64,000 nt of DNA from Shinella zoogloeoides. Lineage in GTDB: Bacteria > Pseudomonadota > Alphaproteobacteria > Rhizobiales > Rhizobiaceae. Under the pieces are notes generated by a model. The model worked only from the letters and a program-made list of their open reading frames with translations. It was not told the origin of the DNA and made no database searches. Every line of letters starts with the position of its first letter. Within the stretch, counting starts at the first letter, position 1. The DNA lies in NCBI RefSeq assembly GCF_003574625.1, contig NZ_QNUJ01000006.1, positions 124,001-188,000 of the forward strand. The letters are read 5' to 3'. Shown here one piece after another: positions 31,391 through 41,609 of the stretch. The translations under genes were made by a program, and so were the position numbers.

Positions 31391-31765
31391 ATGCTGTATG
31401 CCGTTCTTTGTTACGATGCCGAAAGCGAAGTCTGCGCCTGGTCGAAGGAGCTGGACGAGAAGGTCATGGCCGATCTCGGCGCGGTCAACCAGCGCTATGC
31501 CGAGGCCGGCAAGCTCGGGCCCGTCGCGCGGCTGATGCCGACGACGGCCGCCGTCACCGTGCGCAAGGGGCCGACGGACAATATCGTCATGGACGGTCCC
31601 TTCGCCGAGACCAAGGAGCAGTTCCTCGGCTTCTTCGTGCTTGAGGCCGAGACGCTGGAGGAGGCGATCCAGTTCGCCCGCGAGCTTTCCGCCGCCAATC
31701 CGGCGAACGGGACCTATGAGATCCGGCCGCTGCAGTTCTTCAATCCGGGAGTGCCCATTTCATGA
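31391..31765 (+). CDS. YCII-related DGPF-domain protein
   Basis: 124 aa; start MLYAVLCYDAESEVCAWSKE, then the hallmark VMDGPFAETKEQFLGFFVLE and a C-terminal YEIRPLQFF. These dimeric alpha-beta proteins are the usual genomic partners of ECF42 sigma factors and are thought to be their targets or sensors. ATG 31391 is preceded by GGGAG. It overlaps the sigma gene by 4 bp (ATGA). Confidence 0.9.
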   Translation: MLYAVLCYDAESEVCAWSKELDEKVMADLGAVNQRYAEAGKLGPVARLMPTTAAVTVRKGPTDNIVMDGPFAETKEQFLGFFVLEAETLEEAIQFARELSAANPANGTYEIRPLQFFNPGVPIS

Positions 31766-33030
31766 CGGACCTTGCCTGGATCGACCTGGCGCTCACCTCG
31801 GCACGGCCGCAGGCCATGGGGGCGCTGTTGCGCTACTTCCGTGACCTCGACATGGCGGAGGAGGCCTTTCAGGAGGCCTGCCTTCGCGCGCTGAGGACAT
31901 GGCCCGAAAAAGGCCCGCCGCGCGATCCGGCAGCATGGCTCATCTTCGTCGGCCGCAACAGCGGCATCGACCAGGTGAGGAAGCGCGCGAAAACCCGGCC
32001 GCTGCCGCCCGAGGAGGTACTGTCCGACCTTGAGGACACCGAGAGCGACCTTGCCGACCGGCTGGACGGCGCGCATTACCGCGACGACATCCTGCGCCTG
32101 CTCTTCGTCTGCTGCCATCCGGACCTGCCGGCGACGCAGCAGATCGCGCTGGCGCTGCGCATCGTCTCCGGGCTTTCGGTCAGGCAGATCGCGCGGGCCT
32201 TCCTCGTCTCGGAAGCGGCGATGGAGCAGCGCATCACCCGCGCCAAGGCCAAGGTCGGCGCGGCCGGCATTCCCTTCGAGACGCCCGATGCCGTGGCGCG
32301 GGCCGAACGGCTCGGCCTCGTCGCGGCGATGATCTATCTCGTCTTCAACGAGGGTTATTCGGCCGGGGTGCCGGAGAAGGCGGATATGCCCTTCTGCACG
32401 GAGGCGATCCGGCTCGCCCGGCTGCTGCTCAAGCTCTTTCCGGCGGAGCCGGAGATCATGGGGCTGACGGCGCTGCTGCTCATCCAGCATTCCCGGCTTG
32501 CCGCCCGCTTCGACGGGGACGGGCAGATCGTGCTGCTGGAGGATCAGGACCGCTCGCTGTGGGACCGCGCGCTCATCGACGAGGCGCTGGTGCTGATCGA
32601 CAAGGCGCTGCGCCACCGCGCGCCCGGCCCCTTCCAGATACAGGCGGCGATTGCCGCGCTGCATGCCCGCGCCGCGACGGCGGCGGAGACGGACTGGGTG
32701 GAGATCGACCTTCTCTACCAGACGCTGGAGCGCCTCCAGCCCTCGCCGGTGGTGCGGCTCAACCGTGCCGTCGCGGTCGCCAAGCGCGAGGGGCCGGAGG
32801 CGGCGCTGGCGCTCATCGAACCGTTGGCGGAAAAGCTCGACGGCTATTTCTACTTCCATGGCCTGCGCGGCGGGCTCCTCAAGCAGCTCGGCCGCTATGC
32901 GGAGGCGCATCAGGCCTTCGACCGCGCCATCGCGCTCGCCACGACCTCGGCCGAGGCGGCCCATATCCGCCAGCATCTCGACAGCATGCAGCGCGAGGCG
33001 GCGGACGGCGCGGTGTTTCCCGCGCCGTGA
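31762..33030 (+). CDS. ECF42-type RNA polymerase sigma factor with TPR-like C-terminal extension
   Basis: 422 aa, much longer than a standard ECF factor of about 190 aa. Region 2 is near 20-90 (YFRDLDMAEEAFQEACLRAL...), region 4 near 110-170 (LALRIVSGLSVRQIARAFLVSEAAMEQRITRAK), followed by a 230-residue helical extension (IYLVFNEGYSAG, RLARLLLKLFPAEPEIMGL, then TPR-like pairs to the C-terminus). No anti-sigma gene is adjacent. This architecture plus the coupled DGPF gene defines the ECF42 group, in which the extension, not an anti-sigma factor, is thought to control activity. Confidence 0.9.
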   Translation: MTDLAWIDLALTSARPQAMGALLRYFRDLDMAEEAFQEACLRALRTWPEKGPPRDPAAWLIFVGRNSGIDQVRKRAKTRPLPPEEVLSDLEDTESDLADRLDGAHYRDDILRLLFVCCHPDLPATQQIALALRIVSGLSVRQIARAFLVSEAAMEQRITRAKAKVGAAGIPFETPDAVARAERLGLVAAMIYLVFNEGYSAGVPEKADMPFCTEAIRLARLLLKLFPAEPEIMGLTALLLIQHSRLAARFDGDGQIVLLEDQDRSLWDRALIDEALVLIDKALRHRAPGPFQIQAAIAALHARAATAAETDWVEIDLLYQTLERLQPSPVVRLNRAVAVAKREGPEAALALIEPLAEKLDGYFYFHGLRGGLLKQLGRYAEAHQAFDRAIALATTSAEAAHIRQHLDSMQREAADGAVFPAP

Positions 33031-33111
33031 ACACACTGTTTCCCTCAACGCCTCTTCCAACCTCCGGCTGAGCGCCATATCTGAGGGAAATCCTCTCATC
33101 CGGAACATCCC

Positions 33112-34173
33112 ATGGAACTTGGCCTCTATACCTTCGCCGATGTCGATCCCAATGCCGCCGACAAGGGGCGGGAAGGGGAGCGGCGGCTGAAGAACCTGCT
33201 GGAAGAGATCGAGCTTGCCGATCAGGTGGGGCTCGATGTCTTCGGGCTCGGCGAGCATCACCGGCCGGATTATGCGGCCTCGGCGCCGGCCGTCATCCTG
33301 GCCGCGGCGGCGGCGCGCACCAAGACCATCCGTCTTTCGAGCGCGGTGACGGTGCTGTCGTCGGACGATCCGGTGCGCGTCTTCCAGCAGTTCTCGACGG
33401 TCGATCTCCTGTCCGGCGGCCGGGCGGAGATCATGGCGGGGCGCGGCTCCTTCATCGAATCCTTCCCGCTCTTCGGCTACGCGCTCGACGACTACGACCA
33501 GCTCTTCGAGGAAAAGCTCGACCTGCTGCTCGCCCTCAACGAAAGCGAGAAGGTCTCGTGGAACGGCGTCATGCGCGCGCCGCTATCGGGCATCGGCGTC
33601 TATCCGCGGCCCTTGCATGGCCGGCTGCCGGTCTGGATCGCGGTGGGTGGCACGCCGCAGTCGGTGGCGCGGGCAGGGGCCTATGGCCTGCCGCTGGCGC
33701 TCGCTATCATCGGCGGCACGCCGGCGCGCTATGCGCCGCTCTTCGATCTCTACCGCGAGGCCGCGCGGCGGGCGGGACAGGACGAGGCGAAGCTGAAGAC
33801 CAGCATCAACGTGCACGGCTTCATCGCCGATACGACGGCGGAAGCGGCCGACACCTTTTACGGGCCGCAGGCGGAGGTGATGAACCGCATCGGCCGCGAG
33901 CGCGGCTGGGGGCCGACGAGCCGGGCGCAGTTCGACCAGTCGACCGGGCAGGACGGCCATCTCTTCCTCGGCGATCCGGAGACGGTGGCGAAGAAGATCG
34001 TCGCCCACCACAGGATCTTCCGCAACGACCGCTTCCTGCTGCAGATGGCCATCGGCCTGATGCCGCATGATCGCATCCTGCGCGGGATCGAGCTCTACGG
34101 CACGAAGGTCGCGCCGCTGGTGCGCGAGATGCTGGCGGACGAGCCCAGGGCGGAAATGGCCCCTTCCGCCTGA
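33112..34173 (+). CDS. luciferase-like (LLM class) flavin-dependent oxidoreductase
   Basis: 353 aa; [11 protein letters not shown] start, [19 protein letters not shown] and [34 protein letters not shown] are typical of the luciferase-like monooxygenase family, with [16 protein letters not shown] toward the C-terminal half. Members use FMNH2 or F420 to oxidise diverse small molecules; substrate unknown. It follows the sigma gene by 81 bp on the same strand and may or may not be part of its regulon. Confidence 0.87.
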   Translation: MELGLYTFADVDPNAADKGREGERRLKNLLEEIELADQVGLDVFGLGEHHRPDYAASAPAVILAAAAARTKTIRLSSAVTVLSSDDPVRVFQQFSTVDLLSGGRAEIMAGRGSFIESFPLFGYALDDYDQLFEEKLDLLLALNESEKVSWNGVMRAPLSGIGVYPRPLHGRLPVWIAVGGTPQSVARAGAYGLPLALAIIGGTPARYAPLFDLYREAARRAGQDEAKLKTSINVHGFIADTTAEAADTFYGPQAEVMNRIGRERGWGPTSRAQFDQSTGQDGHLFLGDPETVAKKIVAHHRIFRNDRFLLQMAIGLMPHDRILRGIELYGTKVAPLVREMLADEPRAEMAPSA

Positions 34174-34219
34174 CAGAGCGGCGCGGACGTGCTAGGACGC
34201 CCCGCGAAAGAGAGATGCC

Positions 34220-34972
34220 ATGACCCTTGGAAACGATGAAGACCTCAACGGCCTGAAGGCGATCGGCCGGATCTGCGCGAACGTGCTGCAGCACATGTCG
34301 ACCGCCGTCCGGCCCGGCATGACGACGGCCGAGCTCGACCTGATCGGCCGACGCATGCTGGAGGCGACGGGCGCCCGCTCGGCGCCGGAAAGCTGCTACA
34401 ATTTCCCGGGCGCGACCTGCATTTCCATCAACGAAGAGGTGGCGCACGGCATTCCGGGCGAGCGGGTGATCAAGGAAGGCGACCTCGTCAATATCGACGT
34501 TTCCGCCGAGCTCGACGGCTATTTCGCCGATACGGGCGCATCCTTCACGGTCGGCCGCTCGGTGCCGGCGGTGGAGCGGCTTTGCCGCGACGGCAAGCGG
34601 GCGCTCTGGGTCGGTCTCAAGGAAGTCAAGGCCGGCAAGCCGCTGGCCGAGGTCGGCAACGCCATCGGCGCCTTCGCGCGCAAGAACCGCTATACGCTGA
34701 TCGCCAATCTCGCCAGCCACGGCGTCGGCCGCTCGCTGCACGAGGAGCCGACGGAAATCGCCACCTGGCCGGACCCGCAGGAAAAGCGCCGCATGACGGA
34801 AGGCCTCGTCTTCACGGTCGAGCCGTTCCTCTCGCTCGGGGCGAACTGGGCGGAAGGCGGCGACAAGGACGAATGGACGCTCTACAGCGAGCCGAGCGCG
34901 CCGACGGTGCAGTTCGAGCACACGGTCGTCGCCACGCGCAACGGCCCGCTGGTGGTGACGCTGCCGGGCTGA
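34220..34972 (+). CDS. map: type I methionine aminopeptidase
   Basis: 250 aa. Metal ligands expected for the pita-bread fold appear in NIDVSAELDGYFADTGASF (two Asp), SHGVGRSLHEEP (His), VFTVEPFLSLG (Glu) and VQFEHTVV (Glu). It removes N-terminal methionine. The N-terminal zinc-finger extension of some type I enzymes is absent. In rhizobia a second map gene is usual elsewhere, so this may be a paralogue. Confidence 0.9.
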   Translation: MTLGNDEDLNGLKAIGRICANVLQHMSTAVRPGMTTAELDLIGRRMLEATGARSAPESCYNFPGATCISINEEVAHGIPGERVIKEGDLVNIDVSAELDGYFADTGASFTVGRSVPAVERLCRDGKRALWVGLKEVKAGKPLAEVGNAIGAFARKNRYTLIANLASHGVGRSLHEEPTEIATWPDPQEKRRMTEGLVFTVEPFLSLGANWAEGGDKDEWTLYSEPSAPTVQFEHTVVATRNGPLVVTLPG

Positions 34973-35048
34973 GAGCCTTCACCGGCGCTGATCCGACGAT
35001 CAATAAATGTCGTTTGCCGTGGCCATGTTGCAGTGCAATGGTCCCGCC

Positions 35049-36239
35049 ATGATGCAACGCACAGCCGCTTCTTCGCGCGTGACCCTGCGCGCCGCCATTG
35101 CCGGCGCGCTCGCCATGGCGGTGGCCATGGGGCTCGGCCGCTTCTTCTACACGCCCGTCCTGCCCGGCATGATGGCGGGGCTCGGCCTCAATGCGGCCGA
35201 TGCCGGCATCATCGCGGCGGCGAATTTCGCCGGATACCTGATCGGCGCGGTGCTGGCCGCCTATGGCTGGGCCGCCGGCCGGGAGCGGTCTCTGGCAATC
35301 GGCGCTCTCGCCGCGACCGTCCTGCTGCTTCTGGCCATGGGGCTTTTCTCCGGTGTCGCGGCACTGTCCGTCATCCGTTTCCTCGCGGGTCTTGCCAGCG
35401 CCTTCGCCATGATCTTCACATCGGGTATCGTGCTGTCCATCGGGCTCGCCCATGGCGATCCGCGCGTGCAGATGGCGCATTTTTCCGGCGTCGGCAGCGG
35501 TATCGCGGTCTCGGCCGTGCTCGTCTACCTTCTCTCCTTCATCGACTTTTCCGCGCTCCCGGCATGGCGGGCGGACTGGCTTTTCGGCGCGCTGCTCGCC
35601 GCCGCCGGCCTTGCCGCCGTCATGGTGCTGCTGCCACGGCCGGAAGGCGGCGCGTCGGCCGTGCGCGAGCCGCCGATTGTCTGGACGCGGCCGCTCGTGG
35701 CGCTGACGCTGAGCTACGGTCTCTTTGGCATCGGCTATGTGGTGACCGCCACGTTCATCGTCGCCATCGCGCGGGAAGGGGCGGAGAGCCCACTGCTCGA
35801 ATGCCTCACATGGCTCGTTACCGGCGGTGCGGCGGCGTTGTCGCTCATCGCCTGGAAACCCGTCGAGCGTCGCAGCGGCGTCGCCATGGCCTATCTGCTT
35901 GCGATTCTCGTGGAGACGGTCGGCGTCGCGGCGACGGTCCTGCTGCCCTTTCCGTGGTCGGCGCTCGTCGGGGGCGTTCTTCTCGGCCTCACCTTCATCG
36001 TCATCACCGCCTATGGCCTGCAGCTCGGGCGGGTTCTCGCCAGCCGGAGCCCGCGCCAGGTTCTCGCCCTGATGACGGCAGCGTTCGGCGTCGGGCAGAT
36101 CATCGGCCCGCTCGGGGCCGGGTTCCTCGCCGCGCGCACGGGAAGCTACGCCCTGCCTAGCCTTGCGGCGGCCGGCATCCTGCTCCTTGCCGCGGCCATC
36201 ACTGTGCTCGGCGGCGCGCTTTCCATTAAATCTCGGTAA
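35049..36239 (+). CDS. YbfB/YjiJ-family MFS transporter
   Basis: About 396 aa with 12 hydrophobic segments. [16 protein letters not shown] at the first segment and [15 protein letters not shown] at the second are the family hallmark; [19 protein letters not shown] sits near the end. Substrate is unknown. The start is uncertain: ATG 35049 and 35052 are adjacent, and an ATG at 35007 is also in frame, none with a clear ribosome site. Confidence 0.85.
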   Translation: MMQRTAASSRVTLRAAIAGALAMAVAMGLGRFFYTPVLPGMMAGLGLNAADAGIIAAANFAGYLIGAVLAAYGWAAGRERSLAIGALAATVLLLLAMGLFSGVAALSVIRFLAGLASAFAMIFTSGIVLSIGLAHGDPRVQMAHFSGVGSGIAVSAVLVYLLSFIDFSALPAWRADWLFGALLAAAGLAAVMVLLPRPEGGASAVREPPIVWTRPLVALTLSYGLFGIGYVVTATFIVAIAREGAESPLLECLTWLVTGGAAALSLIAWKPVERRSGVAMAYLLAILVETVGVAATVLLPFPWSALVGGVLLGLTFIVITAYGLQLGRVLASRSPRQVLALMTAAFGVGQIIGPLGAGFLAARTGSYALPSLAAAGILLLAAAITVLGGALSIKSR

Positions 36240-36342
36240 TGCCCCGGGGCACCAATTGTTGTGCTGCGCAAACTCCTTTAGGTTCTGCGCATCTTCGGCG
36301 TGCTTCGCGTCGCCCGGCCTACGAGAAACGAAAGCTATCCCT

Positions 36343-37620
36343 TTGTTCGTCTCCTTCTTCCCCTATCCCAGATTGTTCTTCCCGTCCGTCGTCCTCTGGT
36401 CGGCCCTCGCCATGATTATCTGGTATGCCGGGGGAGGCGATCTCGGCGCCTATATCGGGCTGCCGCCGCTGAAGCCGGGCGAGGAAGCGGTCGTCGGGGT
36501 CTCCGTCTTCTGGTCGGCGCCCTTCCTCTGGTTCTACATCTATTACGCGGTGATGGTCGGGCTGTTCGCGGCCTTCTGGTTCGCCTACCGCCCGCATCAA
36601 TGGCAGCTCTGGTCCGTGCTCGGATCGGCGCTGATCATCTTCAACACCTATTTCTCGGTGCAGGTAAGCGTTGCCATCAATGCGTGGTACGGGCCGTTCT
36701 ACGACATGATCCAGCGCGGCCTCGCGCGCACCGAGCCGATCCCGACGGAAACCGAGATCTATGTCGGGATGATCGGCTTTGCGGGCATCGCCTTCGTCGC
36801 CATCACCGTCGGCACGCTGAACCTGTTCTTCGTCAGCCACTATGTCTTCCGCTGGCGCACGGCGATGAACGATTTCTACATGTCCCACTGGGACAAGCTG
36901 CGCCATATCGAGGGCGCCTCGCAGCGCGTGCAGGACGACACGATGCGCTTCTCGCGCACCGTCGAAGGGCTCGGCGTCAGCCTCGTTTCCTCGATCATGA
37001 CGCTCGTCGCCTTCCTTCCCGTGCTGTTCAAGTTCTCCAGCACGGTGACGGTGCTGCCCTTCGTCGGCGAGGTTCCGCATGCCCTTGTCTGGGCGGCGAT
37101 CTGCTGGTCGCTGTTCGGCACGGTGTTCCTGGCCGCCGTCGGCATCAAGCTGCCGGGCCTTGAATTCCGCAACCAGCGCGTCGAGGCGGCCTACCGCAAG
37201 GAGCTGGTCTATGGCGAGGACCATGCCGACCGGGCGCAGCCGCCGACGGTGGCGGAGCTCTTCGCCAATGTGCGCAAGAACTATTTCCGCCTCTATTTCC
37301 ACTATCTCTATTTCAACGTCGCCCGCATCTTCTACCTGCAGGCCGACAATCTCTTCGGCACCTTCGTTCTGGTGCCCTCCATCGTCGCCGGCAAGCTGAC
37401 GCTCGGCGTGATGAGCCAGATCCAGAACGTGTTCGGTCAGGTGCGCGAGTCGTTCCAGTATCTCGTCAATTCCTGGACGACGATCGTCGAGCTTCTGTCG
37501 ATCTACAAGCGCCTCAAGGCCTTCGAGGCGGCGATCGACGACCAGCCGCTGCCCGATATCGACGAGCGCTACCTGAAAAGGGCGGCCGTCGAAGGCGAGC
37601 TTGCGGCCAACGAACCGTAA
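36343..37620 (+). CDS. bacA: peptide transporter BacA (SbmA/BacA family)
   Basis: 425-aa inner-membrane protein. I propose a TTG start at 36343, giving (M)[14 protein letters not shown], because rhizobial BacA proteins begin with this MF-SFFP-P-LFF pattern; the frame is open to 36163 but those residues are unrelated. About seven hydrophobic segments, plus conserved [27 protein letters not shown] and [15 protein letters not shown] blocks. No ATPase domain is present, as in true SbmA/BacA rather than ABC-fused BclA. Family members import peptides (bleomycin, proline-rich peptides, NCR peptides in nodules) and affect very-long-chain fatty-acid lipid A. Confidence 0.88.
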   Translation: MFVSFFPYPRLFFPSVVLWSALAMIIWYAGGGDLGAYIGLPPLKPGEEAVVGVSVFWSAPFLWFYIYYAVMVGLFAAFWFAYRPHQWQLWSVLGSALIIFNTYFSVQVSVAINAWYGPFYDMIQRGLARTEPIPTETEIYVGMIGFAGIAFVAITVGTLNLFFVSHYVFRWRTAMNDFYMSHWDKLRHIEGASQRVQDDTMRFSRTVEGLGVSLVSSIMTLVAFLPVLFKFSSTVTVLPFVGEVPHALVWAAICWSLFGTVFLAAVGIKLPGLEFRNQRVEAAYRKELVYGEDHADRAQPPTVAELFANVRKNYFRLYFHYLYFNVARIFYLQADNLFGTFVLVPSIVAGKLTLGVMSQIQNVFGQVRESFQYLVNSWTTIVELLSIYKRLKAFEAAIDDQPLPDIDERYLKRAAVEGELAANEP

Positions 37621-37629
37621 GGATTGCGA

Positions 37630-38643
37630 TTAGAGGGCGGCCCCAGCCGCCTTCTTCTCTTTCGCGAGGATGTCCAGCGCGCCGGCATAGCTGACGCAGG
37701 CGACATCCGCCTTGCCGCAGGTCTCCGTCAGGAAGCGGTCGAGCGCGCGCCAGTAGGCGCCGGCATTCATCTCGACGAAATGGAAGCCGAGCTGCAGCGG
37801 AATGCGCTCGCCGTCATATTGCTTGGCGAAGGCGTCGCGATAGGCCTTCAGCGCGCTTTCCTCGAAGGCGGCGCTCTTTTCCGGGTTCTCCTTGCCCTTG
37901 GAATGGCGGACATAGAGATTGTAGTCCATGGCGATGACGGGACGCTGGGATGCGCCTTCCGGAACGAGCGGCAGGCCGAAGCGGGCGATATCGCCGCTTG
38001 CCACAGGCATGGCCGGCCCCTTGGTGACGAGGCTTGCATCATAGGCAAAGCCGTTTTCCTCCAGCGCCTTCACAAGGCCGCTTCCGGCCGAAAGATAGGG
38101 CGCGCGAAAACCCTTGATGTCCTCTTCGGCAAAGCGCTTCCAGTCCGCCGGCTCGCGCTCGCCGACGCCGGCATTCTGCCAGGCGTTCTTCAGTGACTCC
38201 CGGAAGAAGGCGAACTCGGCCTTCCAGTCTTCCGCGCTCCACTTGCCGCCGTCGAAATGGCCGCAGGCATGGCTGCCGATGTCGTGGCCTTCCAGCTTGG
38301 CGAGCCATATCTCGCCGAGCCGGAGGATCGTATCCTCCCGGTCCGGCGCGAAGCCGACATTCGAGCGGCCGCGCTTTTCGTGCGGCGCCTGGTATTTGGC
38401 GCGCTCGGCCTTCGGGAAGAGGAAGGTGCAGGAGAGGAAATAGGTGAAATGCGCGCCGGTGCGCTTGGCCATGGCGCGGCTCTTTTCCCAGAGCAGGTTG
38501 TCGTGCGCCCCGTCGAAGGAGACGATGACGAGTTGCTTGCGCTTTGCGGTCCCCACCGCCTCGTCCCCCGCGAGCGCCGGCCCGGCGGCGAGCGCCACGG
38601 CGAGGGGAAGAAGGAGGGAACGAGGCGAAAACAAGGAGGACAT
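37630..38643 (-). CDS. exported polysaccharide deacetylase-like protein
   Basis: 337 aa with a signal peptide (SLLLPLAVALAAGPALA, cut near ALA-GDEA). NodB-like features: first catalytic Asp in IVSFDGAHDN and metal-site SHACGHFDG (His-x3-His), plus KGFRAPYL (Arg motif). Total length and inserts differ from chitooligosaccharide deacetylase NodB, so the substrate, likely a periplasmic or cell-envelope glycan, is not clear. Start ATG 38643 is chosen as the signal peptide begins there. Convergent with bacA, 9 bp apart. Confidence 0.8.
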   Translation of the reverse strand: MSSLFSPRSLLLPLAVALAAGPALAGDEAVGTAKRKQLVIVSFDGAHDNLLWEKSRAMAKRTGAHFTYFLSCTFLFPKAERAKYQAPHEKRGRSNVGFAPDREDTILRLGEIWLAKLEGHDIGSHACGHFDGGKWSAEDWKAEFAFFRESLKNAWQNAGVGEREPADWKRFAEEDIKGFRAPYLSAGSGLVKALEENGFAYDASLVTKGPAMPVASGDIARFGLPLVPEGASQRPVIAMDYNLYVRHSKGKENPEKSAAFEESALKAYRDAFAKQYDGERIPLQLGFHFVEMNAGAYWRALDRFLTETCGKADVACVSYAGALDILAKEKKAAGAAL

Positions 38644-38782
38644 GGCTACCCGCGACAATTTGCAAAGGGTCTCTCATCGATTCCGAATGCGGCAATCCTT
38701 TGATCGGGCTGGAATTGTCGCCGCGCGACGGATATTCCAATGGTGACGGCCATCCGCCGATTTTTCTTCAAGGGGCATTTTC

Positions 38783-39367
38783 ATGACGTTGCTCATCATC
38801 GGTCTCGTTCTCTTCATCGCCACCCATCTCCTGCGCCCCGTCGCGCCGGGGCTGCGCAATGCCGGCATCGCCGCGCTCGGCAAGCCGGGCTGGATGGCGC
38901 TGCACGGCATCGTGTCGCTGGCAAGCCTCGCCCTCATCGTCTACGGCTTCATCGACGCACGCGAGAACGGCGGCGAGATGCTGTATTTCCCGCCCCCCTT
39001 CATGGCGCATATCACGCTGACGCTGATGGCCATCGCCGCAATCTGTCTCGTGGCGGGCTTCCTGCCGCCCGGCCATATCCGCACGAAACTGAAGTTCCCG
39101 ATCCTCGTCGCCATCAAGATCTGGGCCTTGGCGCATCTGCTGGCGAACGGCGAGAGCTATTCCGTTCTGCTCTTCGTGACGATCCTCGCCTGGGCGGTCA
39201 TCCTGCGCATCACGCTCAAGAAGCGCATCGCGGCGGGGGAAACCAAGCTGCCGGTCTTCGTCTCGGCGAAATACGACGTCACCGCCGTCGTTGTCGGGCT
39301 CGCCCTCTATGCCGTGATCGTCCTCAAGCTTCACGAATGGCTGATCGGCGTCGCCCCGCTGCCCTGA
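38783..39367 (+). CDS. NnrU family membrane protein
   Basis: 194 aa with five or six hydrophobic segments: LLIIGLVLFIATHLLRPV at the start, then GWMALHGIVSLASLALIVYGF. The THLLRP motif and PPPFMAHITL region are typical of NnrU proteins. NnrU was named from denitrification gene neighbourhoods and nitric-oxide regulation, but there are no nitrogen-oxide genes here and a relation to haem or steroid-type chemistry has also been suggested for the superfamily. AAGGGGC precedes ATG. Confidence 0.83.
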   Translation: MTLLIIGLVLFIATHLLRPVAPGLRNAGIAALGKPGWMALHGIVSLASLALIVYGFIDARENGGEMLYFPPPFMAHITLTLMAIAAICLVAGFLPPGHIRTKLKFPILVAIKIWALAHLLANGESYSVLLFVTILAWAVILRITLKKRIAAGETKLPVFVSAKYDVTAVVVGLALYAVIVLKLHEWLIGVAPLP

Positions 39368-39470
39368 TCCGTTGCGCATCCCGGGGGCTTTTCGCACCTG
39401 CCCCCTTACAACGCCGCGAAAATCGGGTAGAAGGCGCTAACTTTAAACGTTGGTTGGCGCCGGGCAGGAC

Positions 39471-40142
39471 ATGGTAAATCAGGACGACAGCTTTATCCGC
39501 GAGGTGAACGAGGAATTGCGCTCCGATCAGATGCGTCTGGTCTGGAAGCGTTTCGGCCGAATCCTCATCGGCGCGGCCGTTCTCGTCGTGCTCGGCACGA
39601 TCGGCAAGGTGGGCTACGAATACTGGCGCGACCGCGAGGCTTCCGCTTCCGGCGACGAATTCCTCGCCGCCCTGACGCTCGCCCGCGACGGCAAGAAGGA
39701 CGAGGCGCTGGCCGCGCTCGGCGCGCTCGAGAAGGATGGCTTCGGCTCCTATCCGGTGCTTGCCCGCATGCGCTCGGCCTCGCTGCTGGCCGAGACCGAC
39801 GCCAAGGGCGCCATCGATGCCTTCACGGCGATCTCCAAGGACGGCTCGGTGCCGCAGGCGCTGCGCGATGCGGCCCGCCTTCGCGCAGCCTATCTCCTCG
39901 TCGATACCGGCACCTACGACCAGGTCTCGGCCGAGGCCGAGCAGCTTGCGACGCCGCAGGGGGCGCTGCGCCATTCCGCCCGCGAGGTTCTCGGTCTTTC
40001 GGCCTACAAGCACGAGGATTATGCGCGCGCCAAGGAGTGGTTCGACGCCATAATCAACGACAGCGAAAGCCCGCGCAATGTCGCCAACCGCGCGCAGATG
40101 CTGCTTGACCTGATCACGGCAAGCGGCAAGCTGTCTTCCTGA
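39471..40142 (+). CDS. membrane-anchored tetratricopeptide-like protein (YfgM-like)
   Basis: 223 aa. A cytoplasmic N-terminus (NQDDSFIREVNEELRSDQMRLVWKRFG) precedes one transmembrane helix (RILIGAAVLVVLGTIGKVGYEYW), and the rest is helical TPR-like repeats (DEFLAALTLARDGKKDEALAALGAL, ALRHSAREVLGLSAYKHEDYARAKEWF). This matches the YfgM/ancillary SecYEG translocon family, usually located next to der as here (36-bp gap). Probable role: periplasmic chaperone at the Sec translocon. Confidence 0.85.
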   Translation: MVNQDDSFIREVNEELRSDQMRLVWKRFGRILIGAAVLVVLGTIGKVGYEYWRDREASASGDEFLAALTLARDGKKDEALAALGALEKDGFGSYPVLARMRSASLLAETDAKGAIDAFTAISKDGSVPQALRDAARLRAAYLLVDTGTYDQVSAEAEQLATPQGALRHSAREVLGLSAYKHEDYARAKEWFDAIINDSESPRNVANRAQMLLDLITASGKLSS

Positions 40143-40178
40143 GCCGGCATCTGCCGGCCGCTATAACGGAACACGTTC

Positions 40179-41609
40179 ATGAGCTTCACCGTCGCCATTG
40201 TCGGACGCCCCAATGTCGGCAAGTCCACCCTGTTCAACAGGCTCGTGGGCAAGAAGCTCGCGCTCGTCGACGATACGCCCGGCGTCACCCGTGACCGCCG
40301 GCCGGGCGACGCCCGCCTTATCGACCTGAAATTCCGCATCATCGATACGGCCGGCCTCGAAGAGGCCGCGCCCGAGACGCTGCAGGGCCGCATGCGCGCC
40401 CAGACGGAAGCCGCCATCGAGGAGGCCGACCTGTCGCTCTTCGTGGTCGATGCCAAGATGGGCCTCACCCCGGTCGACCAGACGCTGGCCGAGATGCTGC
40501 GCCGCAAGGGCAAGCCCGTCGTGCTCGTCGCCAACAAGTCGGAAGCCCGCGGCTCCGACGGTGGCTTCTACGATGCCTTCACGCTCGGCCTCGGCGAGCC
40601 GACGCCGATCTCCGCCGAACACGGGCAGGGCATGCTCGACCTTCGCGACGCCATCGTCGCCGCCATCGGCGAGGAACGCGCCTATCCCGAAGAAGACGAG
40701 GCCGAAACCAATATCGACGTGCGAGCGGAGATGGCCGAGGGCGCCGAAGCGGACGAGGATTTCGAGCCGGAATACGACGAGACGAAGCCGCTGCGCGTCG
40801 CCATCGTCGGTCGCCCGAATGCCGGCAAGTCCACGCTGATCAACCGCTTCCTCGGCGAGGACCGGCTGTTGACCGGCCCCGAGGCCGGCATCACGCGCGA
40901 TTCCATTTCCGTCGAATGGGACTGGAAAGGCCGCACGATCAAGATGTTCGACACGGCCGGCATGCGGCGCAAGGCGAAGGTGCAGGAGAAGCTGGAGAAG
41001 CTTTCCGTCGCCGACGGCCTGCGCGCCATCCGTTTCGCCGAGACCGTGGTCATCGTCTTCGATTCCACCATTCCCTTCGAGAAGCAGGACCTGCAGATCG
41101 TCGACCTCGTGCTGCGCGAAGGCCGCGCCGCCGTGCTCGCCTTCAACAAGTGGGACCTGATCGACGACCCGCAGGCCGTGCTCGCGGAGCTGCGCGAGAA
41201 GACCGACCGGCTGCTGCCGCAGGCGCGCGGCATCCGCGCCGTGCCGGTCTCCGGCCAGACGGGCAGAGGCCTCGACAAGCTGATGCAGGCCGTCATCGAC
41301 ACGGACCGCACCTGGAACCGCCGCATCTCCACCGCCAAGCTCAACCGCTGGCTGGACGCGGTGCAGACGCAGCATCCGCCGCCGGCCGTTTCCGGCCGCC
41401 GTCTCAAGCTGAAATACATGACGCAGGTGAAGGCCCGCCCGCCGGGCTTCATGGTGTCCTGCACGCGTCCCGACGCGCTGCCGGAATCCTATATCCGCTA
41501 CCTCACCAACGGCCTGCGCAACGACTTCAACCTGCCGGGCGTGCCGATTCGCATCCATTTCAAGGCGGCGGACAATCCGTTCGCGGGCCGGGCGAAGAAG
41601 AAGCGCTGA
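40179..41609 (+). CDS. der: ribosome biogenesis GTPase Der (EngA)
   Basis: 476 aa with two GTPase domains. Domain 1: GRPNVGKS (9-16), DTAGLEEA, and ANKSEA where the usual NKxD ends in Glu, a known alphaproteobacterial variation. Domain 2: [23 protein letters not shown]-terminal KH-like domain ([18 protein letters not shown]) is present. It assists 50S maturation. The acidic linker ([31 protein letters not shown], residues about 170-200) is longer than in E. coli. Its last 50 bp overlap the end of the opposing AraC gene. Confidence 0.95.
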   Translation: MSFTVAIVGRPNVGKSTLFNRLVGKKLALVDDTPGVTRDRRPGDARLIDLKFRIIDTAGLEEAAPETLQGRMRAQTEAAIEEADLSLFVVDAKMGLTPVDQTLAEMLRRKGKPVVLVANKSEARGSDGGFYDAFTLGLGEPTPISAEHGQGMLDLRDAIVAAIGEERAYPEEDEAETNIDVRAEMAEGAEADEDFEPEYDETKPLRVAIVGRPNAGKSTLINRFLGEDRLLTGPEAGITRDSISVEWDWKGRTIKMFDTAGMRRKAKVQEKLEKLSVADGLRAIRFAETVVIVFDSTIPFEKQDLQIVDLVLREGRAAVLAFNKWDLIDDPQAVLAELREKTDRLLPQARGIRAVPVSGQTGRGLDKLMQAVIDTDRTWNRRISTAKLNRWLDAVQTQHPPPAVSGRRLKLKYMTQVKARPPGFMVSCTRPDALPESYIRYLTNGLRNDFNLPGVPIRIHFKAADNPFAGRAKKKR

